Assembly: GCA_965230755.1 (NCBI GenBank)
Contig: CBDDLT010000005.1
Coordinates: forward strand, 248,001-312,000
Reading direction: 5' to 3'
DNA length: 64,000 nucleotides
Source of the DNA: DATFJT01 sp965230755
Lineage (GTDB): Bacteria; Bacteroidota; Bacteroidia; Chitinophagales; Saprospiraceae
Shown: piece by piece, positions 1-7,933 of the stretch
Numbering within the stretch: position 1 is the first letter of the stretch
How the letters are laid out: the number at the start of each line of letters is the position of its first letter
Translations under genes and position numbers: made by a program
The notes under the pieces: model-generated
Databases searched by the model: none
What the model was told of the DNA's origin: nothing
What the model saw: the letters and a program-made list of their open reading frames with translations, nothing else

Positions 1-17
1 CTTTCTTGTTTGCTCAT
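1..17 (-). CDS. possible 5' end of a gene running off the window
   Basis: An ATG on the minus strand at 17-15 opens a frame (M S K Q E) that leaves the window after five codons. It starts one base after the pfkA stop codon, which would fit a tightly packed downstream gene in the same operon. Nothing about its function can be read from five residues. Confidence 0.2.
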
Positions 18-18
18 T

Positions 19-990
19 CTAAGAAAGTATCTTAACAATATCCTGGAAGGTCTTTTCCATCTTCATATTTTTTTCAATTGCCTCCTTGAAGGGTGTCAAC
101 ACGATCTTATTATTCACTATTCCAATCATCCCATCTCTTTTGCCTTCCATCAAGGATTCGATACAAGCCAAACCTATTTGAGAGGCCCGCACCCTTTCCA
201 TGCATGTAGGCGATCCTCCTCTTTGAATATGTCCTAATATCGTAACCCTCAAACTTAAAGATGGCATTCTATTGCTCAATTGATCGGCCAATGCATAAGC
301 ACCACCTATCTCATCTCCTTCGGCAACAACTAAAATACTTGAGGTATCTCTATTTTTATGCCTTTCCCGAATTTTCTTCACAATAACATTGATATCAGTG
401 GGAAATTCGGGTGCCAAAACAGATTCTGCTCCTACTGCTATGCCGGTTCTTAAAGCAATAAACCCTGCATCGCGCCCCATAACTTCAATTATAAAAAGCC
501 GATCGTGAGAAGAGGCTGTATCCTTTATTTTATCTATGGCCTCCATGGCTGTATTTACAGCTGTATCGTATCCAATGGTAAAATCAGTACCGTAAAGATC
601 ATTATCAATAGTACCTGGTGCTCCCAGGATATTGATATCGGGAAATTCAGAACCAAAAACATACGCTCCTGTAAAGGTGCCATCACCGCCGATCACAACC
701 ATTTGATCTACACCTTCCTTTTTTAAATTCTCGTAGGCTTTTTGCCTTCCTTGTTTGGTCTTGAATTTCATACTACGGGCAGACCCAAGTATTGTTCCTC
801 CACGGTGGATTATATTACTGACCGATTTATTATCCATTTTGATAAAATCGCCCTCTATCAAGCCATTGTAACCTCTTATGACCCCGATAGGTTCCTTACC
901 ATGATATAGTGCAGTTCTAACACAAGCTCTTATGCAGGCATTCATCCCCGGTGCATCACCACCAGAAGTAAGAATCGCAATCTTTCCCAT
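19..990 (-). CDS. pfkA: ATP-dependent 6-phosphofructokinase
   Basis: This cytoplasmic enzyme phosphorylates fructose 6-phosphate to fructose 1,6-bisphosphate, the committed step of glycolysis. The 323-aa length matches the usual bacterial PfkA. Visible motifs are the nucleotide-binding start ILTSGGDAPGMNACIR (residues 6-21), GGDGTFTGA (101-109), the substrate/catalytic loop GAPGTIDND (123-131), EVMGRDAGFIAL (169-180), and LGHIQRGGSPT towards the C-terminus, a hallmark of the ATP-dependent group. The GGDGT form, with Gly after the Asp, also favours ATP over pyrophosphate as phosphate donor. The start is separated by only six bases from the upstream coiled-coil gene, so the two are probably co-transcribed. 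Identification is secure. Confidence 0.97.
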   Translation of the reverse strand: MGKIAILTSGGDAPGMNACIRACVRTALYHGKEPIGVIRGYNGLIEGDFIKMDNKSVSNIIHRGGTILGSARSMKFKTKQGRQKAYENLKKEGVDQMVVIGGDGTFTGAYVFGSEFPDINILGAPGTIDNDLYGTDFTIGYDTAVNTAMEAIDKIKDTASSHDRLFIIEVMGRDAGFIALRTGIAVGAESVLAPEFPTDINVIVKKIRERHKNRDTSSILVVAEGDEIGGAYALADQLSNRMPSLSLRVTILGHIQRGGSPTCMERVRASQIGLACIESLMEGKRDGMIGIVNNKIVLTPFKEAIEKNMKMEKTFQDIVKILS

Positions 991-996
991 TCAAAA

Positions 997-1872
997 TTAA
1001 TTATATCTCCTCCGGATTAACTTAAGAAGAACTCTGGCCTTTTTTAACTTCGATTCATCATTCCAATTATACTCCGGAATCACAGTTTCAGCGAGATAAT
1101 TTTTCGCTTCTTCAAAACTATTCAAACCGTTTAAGTTCTTAATTGTTTTATCAAAGGCCATCGCATTTCCTCCAAATAATTCATTAATCGTCAAAACGCG
1201 TTCGTTGAGCCCCATGCTACTTCGAATATCCGTAATAGGCGCAGAACTCAATTTCTGTGATAAATCACTGATCTCTTCAAAATTAAACAATTCTGCATAC
1301 TGATTTATGTTTTTGGGTTTGGCCTTGGTCTCTACCGAGGTTTTCTTTTCCACTTTTACCGCTGTTGAAACCGTATCATCCGCTAATTCTAATTCAAAAC
1401 TTGGAATATTAAGTTCTTCCTTGACGGGTTCCTCTATTACCGGTTCTTCTAGTACCGGTTCTTCGGGAATAACAGGACTTTCGTCAACTTTTACCTCTAC
1501 ATCTGCTGCCGGTATTTCAATCTCCTCTACCTTGGCCACTGTTTCTTTTACTTCTTGAACTATTTTCTCAGCTCTAACACCCTCTGCTTGCTTAGGAGAT
1601 TTTGGTTGAATAGAACCCACATTGTATTCATACTCTTCTATTTGAATCTCTCCAATATCCTCAATATTGCAATCTATATCCGATTTGGACAAATCATCAC
1701 TTTTCGTCTTACCCCTCATCTCAGACTGAATCATTCCAATCTTCCTGTAAAACTTCCTGGTATACTCTCTCATTAAATCAAGCTCCAACTGTGACAATTC
1801 TTCCTCTTCTTTTAAACTCTCGAACAACTTGTTGATCTTCTTTAAGAATTTTTCCGCTTTCTTTAATTTCAT
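997..1872 (-). CDS. conserved hypothetical acidic coiled-coil protein
   Basis: This 291-aa protein has three visible parts. The N-terminal ~60 residues are a charged, helical Lys/Glu-rich segment (KKAEKFLKKINKLFESLKEEEE) likely to form a coiled coil. Residues ~90-185 are a low-complexity Glu/Val/Pro linker with imperfect repeats of the type PVxEEP. The C-terminal ~100 residues are compact and look conserved, with the pattern NERVLTINELFGG followed by FEEAKNYLAETVIPEYNW and a basic tail. I recall similar C-terminal domains in uncharacterised Bacteroidota proteins but cannot assign a function. There is no signal peptide, so it is probably cytoplasmic. It lies immediately upstream of pfkA in the same direction. 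Confidence 0.8.
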   Translation of the reverse strand: MKLKKAEKFLKKINKLFESLKEEEELSQLELDLMREYTRKFYRKIGMIQSEMRGKTKSDDLSKSDIDCNIEDIGEIQIEEYEYNVGSIQPKSPKQAEGVRAEKIVQEVKETVAKVEEIEIPAADVEVKVDESPVIPEEPVLEEPVIEEPVKEELNIPSFELELADDTVSTAVKVEKKTSVETKAKPKNINQYAELFNFEEISDLSQKLSSAPITDIRSSMGLNERVLTINELFGGNAMAFDKTIKNLNGLNSFEEAKNYLAETVIPEYNWNDESKLKKARVLLKLIRRRYN

Positions 1873-2200
1873 CTGCTTAAATTTTTTATAATCATTCTAC
1901 AATGTAGCTATCTCAATATCCCCATAAATTGGAATACTTTCATTTTAAACCGATACCACAACAATTGAATTGCGGAACACCGAAAAAAATGTGATTTTAA
2001 TGCAAGAATTCCTGCTATTTATTCGGATTCTAAAGATAGTATTTTGTGTAATCTTAAAGGAATTGTATTAGTATTGCATGCACTTTGACAGCGTTTACTT
2101 CGAAGAATTAATATTAACTTTAAAAATGTTTTATCTGGGAAGGCTTACTCGCTTGATTCAATTCTGTTTGTAAATTTTTAATTTAATAATAAAGTCGCTT
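1873..2200. other. divergent intergenic region, 328 bp
   Basis: This AT-rich gap separates the divergently transcribed coiled-coil/pfkA unit and tdk, and must hold promoters for both. TTTG at 2167-2170 could be a -33 element for tdk, but I see no good TAnnTTTG partner. No small gene, RNA or repeat was recognised. Confidence 0.4.
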
Positions 2201-2785
2201 ATGTTTTTAGAACCTCATTTTAAAGCTCAGCGTAGTGGCTGGATTGAGGTCATTTGTGGATCGATGTTCTCCGGTAAAACAGAGGAGTTAATTCGACGTT
2301 TGAAGCGCGCCGGATATGCCAATCAACGTGTGGTTACCTTCAAGCCGGTAATTGACAGGAGATATGATGATGAAAAGGTGGTATCCCACGATAAAAACAA
2401 GATTTCTTCCTATCCGGTGGAGCACAGTAGCTATATACTCGAACTGTGCGATGAATACGATGTAATAGGAGTAGATGAGGCCCAATTTTTTGATATGAAA
2501 CTCATTGATGTCGCTCAAGAAATTGCACTCCGAGGAAAAAGAATAATCTTAGCTGGCCTGGACATGGACTATCGAGGTAATCCTTTCGGCCCTATTCCCG
2601 GACTTTTATCCGTTGCAGAGTACATAACAAAGGTACATGCCATTTGTCCCCACTGCGGTAATCTAGCGACTCATTCCTATCGTAAAACCAGCGATGATGC
2701 GACCGTACTTGTGGGGTCCGATGAATACGAACCCCGATGTCGCGTTTGCTTTAACATGGGGAATATTATTGACTTTACTCCTTGA
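2201..2785 (+). CDS. tdk: thymidine kinase, type II
   Basis: Phosphorylates thymidine to dTMP with ATP in the pyrimidine salvage pathway. The 194-aa length fits the tetrameric, TK1-like bacterial family. The P-loop is GSMFSGKT (residues 20-27). VDEAQFF (91-97) carries the Walker B Asp and the catalytic Glu93. A structural zinc site is complete: CPHC at 149-152 and CRVC at 180-183. The lasso-loop region around GSDEYEPRC is typical. The start at 2201 leaves a short N-terminal extension before the core beta strand, as is common in this family. Its last 11 bases overlap the stop of the convergent T9SS gene. Confidence 0.97.
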   Translation: MFLEPHFKAQRSGWIEVICGSMFSGKTEELIRRLKRAGYANQRVVTFKPVIDRRYDDEKVVSHDKNKISSYPVEHSSYILELCDEYDVIGVDEAQFFDMKLIDVAQEIALRGKRIILAGLDMDYRGNPFGPIPGLLSVAEYITKVHAICPHCGNLATHSYRKTSDDATVLVGSDEYEPRCRVCFNMGNIIDFTP

Positions 2786-4475
2786 TCAGTTTTATTACGA
2801 TTTGTTGATCTCCTGTATTAATCCTTAAGAAATATTGCCCGATTAAAACATCATCAATTTTCATCTGGACGATCGAACTATTTAGAAATTCGACTTTTTT
2901 CAAGGATCTTCCATGAACATCTACCAAACTCATTTCACCCGTATTATAAACCTCACCAAGATTGACTTCAATCAAGTTTTGTGATGGATTGGGATAAAGA
3001 AAAATATCCTTTTGTTCTGCTTTACTGAATTCTTCTGCATCAACTATGATCTCATTAAACCTGATCATAAACATCTCTTCCGATCCATTGGATTGAACAT
3101 CATAGTTATCCGGACCTGGATCTAGGTCCATAGTTTCTTGAAACAAGCCTGTAATCAACAGCCCATCGTCATCTACAACTATATCACCTAAGTATTCCAT
3201 GCCGATTCCACCAAAGCTCCTCGCCCAAATTAAATCGCCATTAGAATCCAACTTAAGAAAAAAGATGTCCGTCGAACCGTTTGAAACTAAATTGACTACG
3301 CCAATTCCAGGATCAATGTCTACAGTATCAGGGAACACGCCAGCAATATAAATATTACCCTCATCATCGATGTCAAGTCCATCTGTTGAACTAACCCCGC
3401 CAGGGTCACCAAAACTAAGTGCACGGATTAAATCTCCTCTAGGATCTATTTTCAGGACAAAGGTTTCAGCTCTAGAATAGGAGCCAACTAAAGTAACGGT
3501 ATCATTTTCAAATGTAAAAGTCGTTGTCCCTAACATATTACCGATAGCAATCAGATTACCATCGGGTCCTAATTGAATATCGGTAACATCTCCAAGCGGG
3601 CCTAAATCAAAACTTCTTTCCCATAAAAGACTGCCTTCAAAATCCAGTTTCTGAATATGTCCCCAAGCTCCTCCATCTAAATATCTGGAGTCATCCAATA
3701 GACCATATGTGTATATATTGCCTTGATCATCAACTTCAAGATCATAAACGATGTCCCATTGTTTCCACATACCCCCATGACTTTTGGCCCATAATATCTC
3801 GCCATTAGAATCTAACTTTAGGATTAAAGCATCCATTTCACCATCCGATTCGAAATAAAATGAATCGACGCTATTGTTGAAATAAGTAGAATCGAAAAAA
3901 CATCCCCCTACATAAATATTGCCATCAGTATCTCCTTCAATGGAATAGGCAAATTCGCCTGAACCATCTCCAAATCTCTTTGCCCAGATTAAATCTCCAT
4001 CAGCATTTAGTTTATGGATATATATATCAGAATGACCTGCGGATGTCAATAATATGGTGTCCGTACCATTGATGTATTCCGTTTCCGAGAAAAATAAGCC
4101 CGTTGTGTAAATATTCCCCTCTTTATCTATGTTGGTAAAGGATAATGGCCATGGCCTTCCAAGATTCGTCCCCAATTTCCTAGCCCAAACAAAATCTCCA
4201 TTTGAATCTAATTTCTGAATGTACAAATCACTATCCCCTGTTTTGGCGTCGAGATTAAAAGTACCTGGCCCTGGATCAAAGTCTACTTGGGATTTAAAAA
4301 ATCCAACCGAATAAATATTACCACTTGAATCGGTTGTCATGTCCACAACAGTTTCCTGAAATGTAGTTAACCAAGGTCCTCCATAATGAAGTCCCCATTC
4401 AAAAACAGGCTCTTGAGCAAAAGAAAATAAGTGTATTAGACAAATTAAACATAGAGTAAGTGTTGGCCTTTTCAT
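2775..4475 (-). CDS. secreted beta-propeller protein with SBBP-type repeats and T9SS sorting domain
   Basis: This is a protein of about 566 aa when started at the Met at 4475. That choice places a clean signal peptide (MKRPTLTLCLICLIHLFSFAQ) at the N-terminus, whereas the longer frame adds seven unlikely residues. The body consists of repeated blocks of the type 'D..GNIY..G.F....DFDPG....LxS.G..D.fi.KLDSNGD..WA', found in SBBP/beta-propeller proteins of Bacteroidota. The last ~80 residues start with FLYPNPSQNLIEV and form a type A T9SS C-terminal sorting domain. The product is therefore expected to cross the outer membrane through T9SS and be attached to or released from the surface. The ligand is unknown. 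The stop overlaps the end of tdk. Confidence 0.88.
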   Translation of the reverse strand: MKRPTLTLCLICLIHLFSFAQEPVFEWGLHYGGPWLTTFQETVVDMTTDSSGNIYSVGFFKSQVDFDPGPGTFNLDAKTGDSDLYIQKLDSNGDFVWARKLGTNLGRPWPLSFTNIDKEGNIYTTGLFFSETEYINGTDTILLTSAGHSDIYIHKLNADGDLIWAKRFGDGSGEFAYSIEGDTDGNIYVGGCFFDSTYFNNSVDSFYFESDGEMDALILKLDSNGEILWAKSHGGMWKQWDIVYDLEVDDQGNIYTYGLLDDSRYLDGGAWGHIQKLDFEGSLLWERSFDLGPLGDVTDIQLGPDGNLIAIGNMLGTTTFTFENDTVTLVGSYSRAETFVLKIDPRGDLIRALSFGDPGGVSSTDGLDIDDEGNIYIAGVFPDTVDIDPGIGVVNLVSNGSTDIFFLKLDSNGDLIWARSFGGIGMEYLGDIVVDDDGLLITGLFQETMDLDPGPDNYDVQSNGSEEMFMIRFNEIIVDAEEFSKAEQKDIFLYPNPSQNLIEVNLGEVYNTGEMSLVDVHGRSLKKVEFLNSSIVQMKIDDVLIGQYFLRINTGDQQIVIKLIKE

Positions 4476-4686
4476 AAGCGTATCATTAAGTAACATTCTA
4501 AAATGGAAATCCGTAAAGTAAAATCTCCTTTGTTCTCAGGTTCTCAGCGTGCAAGTCTTGTTTTTATAAAACGTCTCTTACTTAGTAATTGCTGTATTCA
4601 TTATTTAAATGGGATTAGTTTAATCCTCCGAATGAATATTTGAGATCCATTGTTGGCCGTAAAACCAGCTCTTTACAAAATAGAAT

Positions 4687-4713
4687 TGAGCACACCTCAA
4701 TTAGGCGCGCTCA
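4687..4713 (-). terminator. rho-independent terminator downstream of the flotillin gene
   Basis: Arms TGAGCACACC (4687-4696) and GGCGCGCTCA (4704-4713) enclose a 7-nt loop. Read on the minus strand they give a ten-pair stem with two G-U pairs, followed by a T-rich tract (positions 4686-4677). It lies nine bases beyond the stop of the flotillin gene. Confidence 0.5.
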
Positions 4714-4721
4714 GTTTTGTT

Positions 4722-6212
4722 TTATTCCTCCTCGGACTTCAGCATTTTCCCTTCTATTACATCGCTGGACTTTGCCAAAAATTCCGGTAATTCTAAACCT
4801 GACTGCTTCAAGAACTCAGAAAGTGCCGGTACAGACTTGTAAAGATTATTGACAAAATTGGCTGTGCTGTCTCCGCTACCTCCGTCGAAAACGGTGATCT
4901 GGTCAAACTTCAACTCTTTGATAGCATCCGTTTGTATTTTAGCTAGTTCTGGTAATTTTTCAATCAGCAACAATCCAATGGCCGCCTGTGCATCTCCACC
5001 GGCAGCCTCTACCATTTTCTGGAAACCTTCCGATTGCGCCATCAAGACCTTTCTTAAACCCTCTGCCTGGGCCTTATACTTGGCCAATTCAGCTTCCGCC
5101 TCACCTTCAGCTACCCTAACAGATTCCTGTGCTTTGGCTTCTGCAGCAATAATGGTCTTCTCTTTATCGATTTCCTCCTGAACAACCTCGTCTGCTCTTC
5201 TAGATGCCAACTCCTTTTCTTTTCGCGCATCCTCCGCTTCCTTTTGAGCTAGATAAGCCTCTTTCTCCGCTATTGCTTTGGCTGTTTTCTCTGCAATTTC
5301 CGCGTCTCGATTCGCCTCGGCTACATTCCTCCTTCTATCGGAATCCGATTGAGCGATCTCTACATCCGCCAAATTCTTTCCTTTAACTGCTTCAGCTTCC
5401 GCCTTCTTCTCCCCTACTTCAGCCTCAGAGTTCGCGTTGGCCACTTCCTGTCTTCGTCTTGCATCTGCCTTAGAACTTCCGATATCCCCTTTCTCAACTT
5501 GTTGAGCCACTTGAATCTTCGCCTCATTAATGGCTTCTGCTGCGGCCTTCTTACCCAAAGCTTCAATATATCCGGATTCATCTTGAATATCCGTGACGTT
5601 TACGTTGATCAAGGTAAGACCGATCTTGCGCAATTCACTACCCACATTGGTAGTAACATTGGCCAAAAACTTATCTCTATCTGAATTGATTTCCTCAATA
5701 TCCATCGTAGCTACTACCAATCTCAATTGTCCAAATATGATATCCTTCGCCAATTCTCTAATTTCATTGTGGGATTTACCCAACAATCTTTCGGCAGCAT
5801 TGACCATATCACTCTCTTGAGTAGAAATACCCACTGTAAATCTGGAAGGCACATTGACCCGAATATTTTGTCTACTCAATGCTCCCCTTAAGTCAACATC
5901 TATTGATAACGGAGTTAAATCCAGATACTCATAGGCTTGTATAACGGGCCATACAAACGCAGCTCCACCGGCATAACACTTTGCCGACCCACTACCTGTC
6001 TTTCCATATACCACCAAAATTTTATCCGAAGGACATCGCTTATATCTACTAATGAGAAAAACGATGGTCATGAAAATTAAAGCCAGCAAAAAGATGATAG
6101 GTAGACCAAGTGAAAGCACTTTCGACGCTGCTGATTGGAGCATAATATTCGATCCAAACAAAGAAACACTCGATAATACCATTGTTAAAGACATCAAAGT
6201 TTTAATTTTCAT
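4722..6212 (-). CDS. flotillin-like SPFH/band 7 membrane protein
   Basis: The 496-aa protein begins with two hydrophobic stretches, a possible signal sequence (residues ~5-25) and a membrane anchor (~32-55). A SPFH/band-7 domain follows (~60-230, with DLRGALSRQNIRVNVPSRFTVGI). Then comes a long Ala/Glu/Lys-rich coiled coil (~235-400) full of AEAEA-type repeats, and a C-terminal oligomerisation part containing GLLLIEKLPELAKIQ. Flotillins of this type form membrane microdomain scaffolds. The next gene upstream encodes an NfeD-like OB-fold membrane protein, and flotillin-NfeD pairs are a well-known conserved association. The 79-bp gap between them is consistent with one operon. The exact cellular role here is not shown by the sequence. 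Confidence 0.92.
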   Translation of the reverse strand: MKIKTLMSLTMVLSSVSLFGSNIMLQSAASKVLSLGLPIIFLLALIFMTIVFLISRYKRCPSDKILVVYGKTGSGSAKCYAGGAAFVWPVIQAYEYLDLTPLSIDVDLRGALSRQNIRVNVPSRFTVGISTQESDMVNAAERLLGKSHNEIRELAKDIIFGQLRLVVATMDIEEINSDRDKFLANVTTNVGSELRKIGLTLINVNVTDIQDESGYIEALGKKAAAEAINEAKIQVAQQVEKGDIGSSKADARRRQEVANANSEAEVGEKKAEAEAVKGKNLADVEIAQSDSDRRRNVAEANRDAEIAEKTAKAIAEKEAYLAQKEAEDARKEKELASRRADEVVQEEIDKEKTIIAAEAKAQESVRVAEGEAEAELAKYKAQAEGLRKVLMAQSEGFQKMVEAAGGDAQAAIGLLLIEKLPELAKIQTDAIKELKFDQITVFDGGSGDSTANFVNNLYKSVPALSEFLKQSGLELPEFLAKSSDVIEGKMLKSEEE

Positions 6213-6291
6213 AGATTTAAAGTTTTATTGAATTTTTATTCGAACTGCACTTAGCACGGCGCAGTCATAATCATTCTTAAATTATCTCAAC

Positions 6292-6834
6292 CTAAGATTT
6301 AGGCTGATAAGGTGTAACCACAAGTATCTTATTTTCAGTTTCCACAACCAATACCTCTGCACCCGTACCAATAGAAATAGAATCCTTGCTTCTTGCTAAT
6401 ATCTCTCTTTCGACCTTATTGATGGCCACAATTATCTTACCTTCTCCATTTTCGGGAATGGGCACATATACACGACCTACTTTACCAATGGCATCCCATA
6501 ATTTCCAAGAACCATCTTCTTGTTGGCCCAAAAGAAGCCGAAAAATGGAATAGAGAATTAGCACGGCCACAATCCCTGCACCTATACCAAAAAGAATGGC
6601 CAACAACCATGAAAAACTGGAATGCATGGCCAAAGCGCGAATCGTAAGTGAAGCAATACTCGTGAAAGTAAGTACGGATTTAAGAATTCCCATTGATCCG
6701 CCGTCAGCATCCGCATCAAAGTCGATATCGAAATCGCTGCCCAATACAATTGAGCTAAATAACATTAACAACAAAAGAGAACCAGTAATACCGCCTATCC
6801 AAGCCAGTAAATCAATGATGAAATGTACGTCCAT
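6292..6834 (-). CDS. NfeD-like membrane protein (short form)
   Basis: This 180-aa protein has about three hydrophobic helices in its first ~105 residues (around 8-28, 50-68 and 75-100), separated by an acidic stretch rich in Asp. A soluble C-terminal domain (~115-180) has the NfeD OB-fold pattern (GKVGRVYVPIPENGEGKIIVAINKVEREILARS). No protease domain is present, so it is the truncated NfeD form usually encoded next to flotillin genes and thought to interact with them in the membrane. It lies immediately upstream of the flotillin gene on the same strand, which supports the call. No further function can be inferred. Confidence 0.85.
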   Translation of the reverse strand: MDVHFIIDLLAWIGGITGSLLLLMLFSSIVLGSDFDIDFDADADGGSMGILKSVLTFTSIASLTIRALAMHSSFSWLLAILFGIGAGIVAVLILYSIFRLLLGQQEDGSWKLWDAIGKVGRVYVPIPENGEGKIIVAINKVEREILARSKDSISIGTGAEVLVVETENKILVVTPYQPKS

Positions 6835-6896
6835 AATAAAAGGAAAAGAAAATTGGTTCCCTTAAAATTACGTAAAAACTACTGATTTAGTTCCCA

Positions 6897-7793
6897 CTAA
6901 TCAACAAGTACTTTCGAACTATAGGTCTGATTTTCTCCATTCAAGCTCAAATAATACATTCCTTTAGGGAATAGTCCTAGGGATAACTGTTCTACCTTTT
7001 TGTTACCCGTGAAAGTTTTCTTCAAAACCACTTCTCCATTCATGTTTCTCACGACAACTGATGATTGCGATCCGTTTGAAAAGGGAATTTCCATCTTGAT
7101 TTCCTGTTGAGTAATTGGATTCGGAAAAATCTTTAATCCACCCGATTCTTTGTAATTGTTTACATCAACGGTCAGCACTCGAGAGTATTCAAAGCTGCCA
7201 TCATAATCAACTTGCTTTAACCTATAATAGTAAATTCCCTGGATGACATTCTTATCAATGAATTCATAACTTAATTCCTCGTGGGTTGTTCCATTTCCTT
7301 GGACCAATTCTATTGTTTTCCAAGTGGACCCGTTCAATGATCGCTGAACTTCGAAATAGTCATTATTTATCTCAGAAGCAGTAACCCATTCTAGTTTGGG
7401 TAAACCATCTTGTAGAGATACAAGAAATGATTTCATTTCAACCGGAGCCGTAGTGTTTTCGATGATCGTGCAATTGTTCCAACAACCACTTCCTCCCGGA
7501 CAAAGTATATTGCCACAATTTAGTGGTCTGAGTTGAAAAATTCCACCTTCCATATCCGGGCATGGAAATGAAGTATTATTTTCATAATTCCAAGTAGGAG
7601 CTCGTCCACCAATTTGTTCAATCGGTGAACCATCTTTTTCGTAATAAATAGAACAGTCATCACATGGCGAATTAACCTTGGTGTAGTTTCCGTTGGCCGG
7701 AGTATAAAAACAATTCGAAACAGTGATTTTATTCGGAGTTTGAGAATATGTCGACAACGACAATAGGATGAGCAATACGGTCAAGTATTTCAT
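6897..7793 (-). CDS. secreted protein with T9SS C-terminal sorting domain
   Basis: The 298-aa product begins with a signal peptide (MKYLTVLLILLSLSTYSQ). The first ~110 residues hold several cysteine pairs (CDDC, CPGGSGCWNNC), suggesting a small disulfide-rich domain. Residues ~120-215 look like a fibronectin-type beta-sandwich found in T9SS cargo (LEWVTASEINNDYFEVQRS, then YYYRLKQVDYDG). The final ~75 residues (LKIFPNPITQQEIKM to the end) are a type A sorting domain. It should be exported by T9SS. I do not recognise the N-terminal domain and propose no enzymatic role. Confidence 0.85.
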   Translation of the reverse strand: MKYLTVLLILLSLSTYSQTPNKITVSNCFYTPANGNYTKVNSPCDDCSIYYEKDGSPIEQIGGRAPTWNYENNTSFPCPDMEGGIFQLRPLNCGNILCPGGSGCWNNCTIIENTTAPVEMKSFLVSLQDGLPKLEWVTASEINNDYFEVQRSLNGSTWKTIELVQGNGTTHEELSYEFIDKNVIQGIYYYRLKQVDYDGSFEYSRVLTVDVNNYKESGGLKIFPNPITQQEIKMEIPFSNGSQSSVVVRNMNGEVVLKKTFTGNKKVEQLSLGLFPKGMYYLSLNGENQTYSSKVLVD

Positions 7794-7933
7794 AACGTGT
7801 TTAATTTTTACATTGATTTTTACAGCGTCAATATAGCTAATAATTATTTTTTATTGTAATTATTAGACAACTAAATAAACTGCAAAACAATGCAAAGTCA
7901 AAATGAAATACATCACCTGCTTTAAAAATAGAA

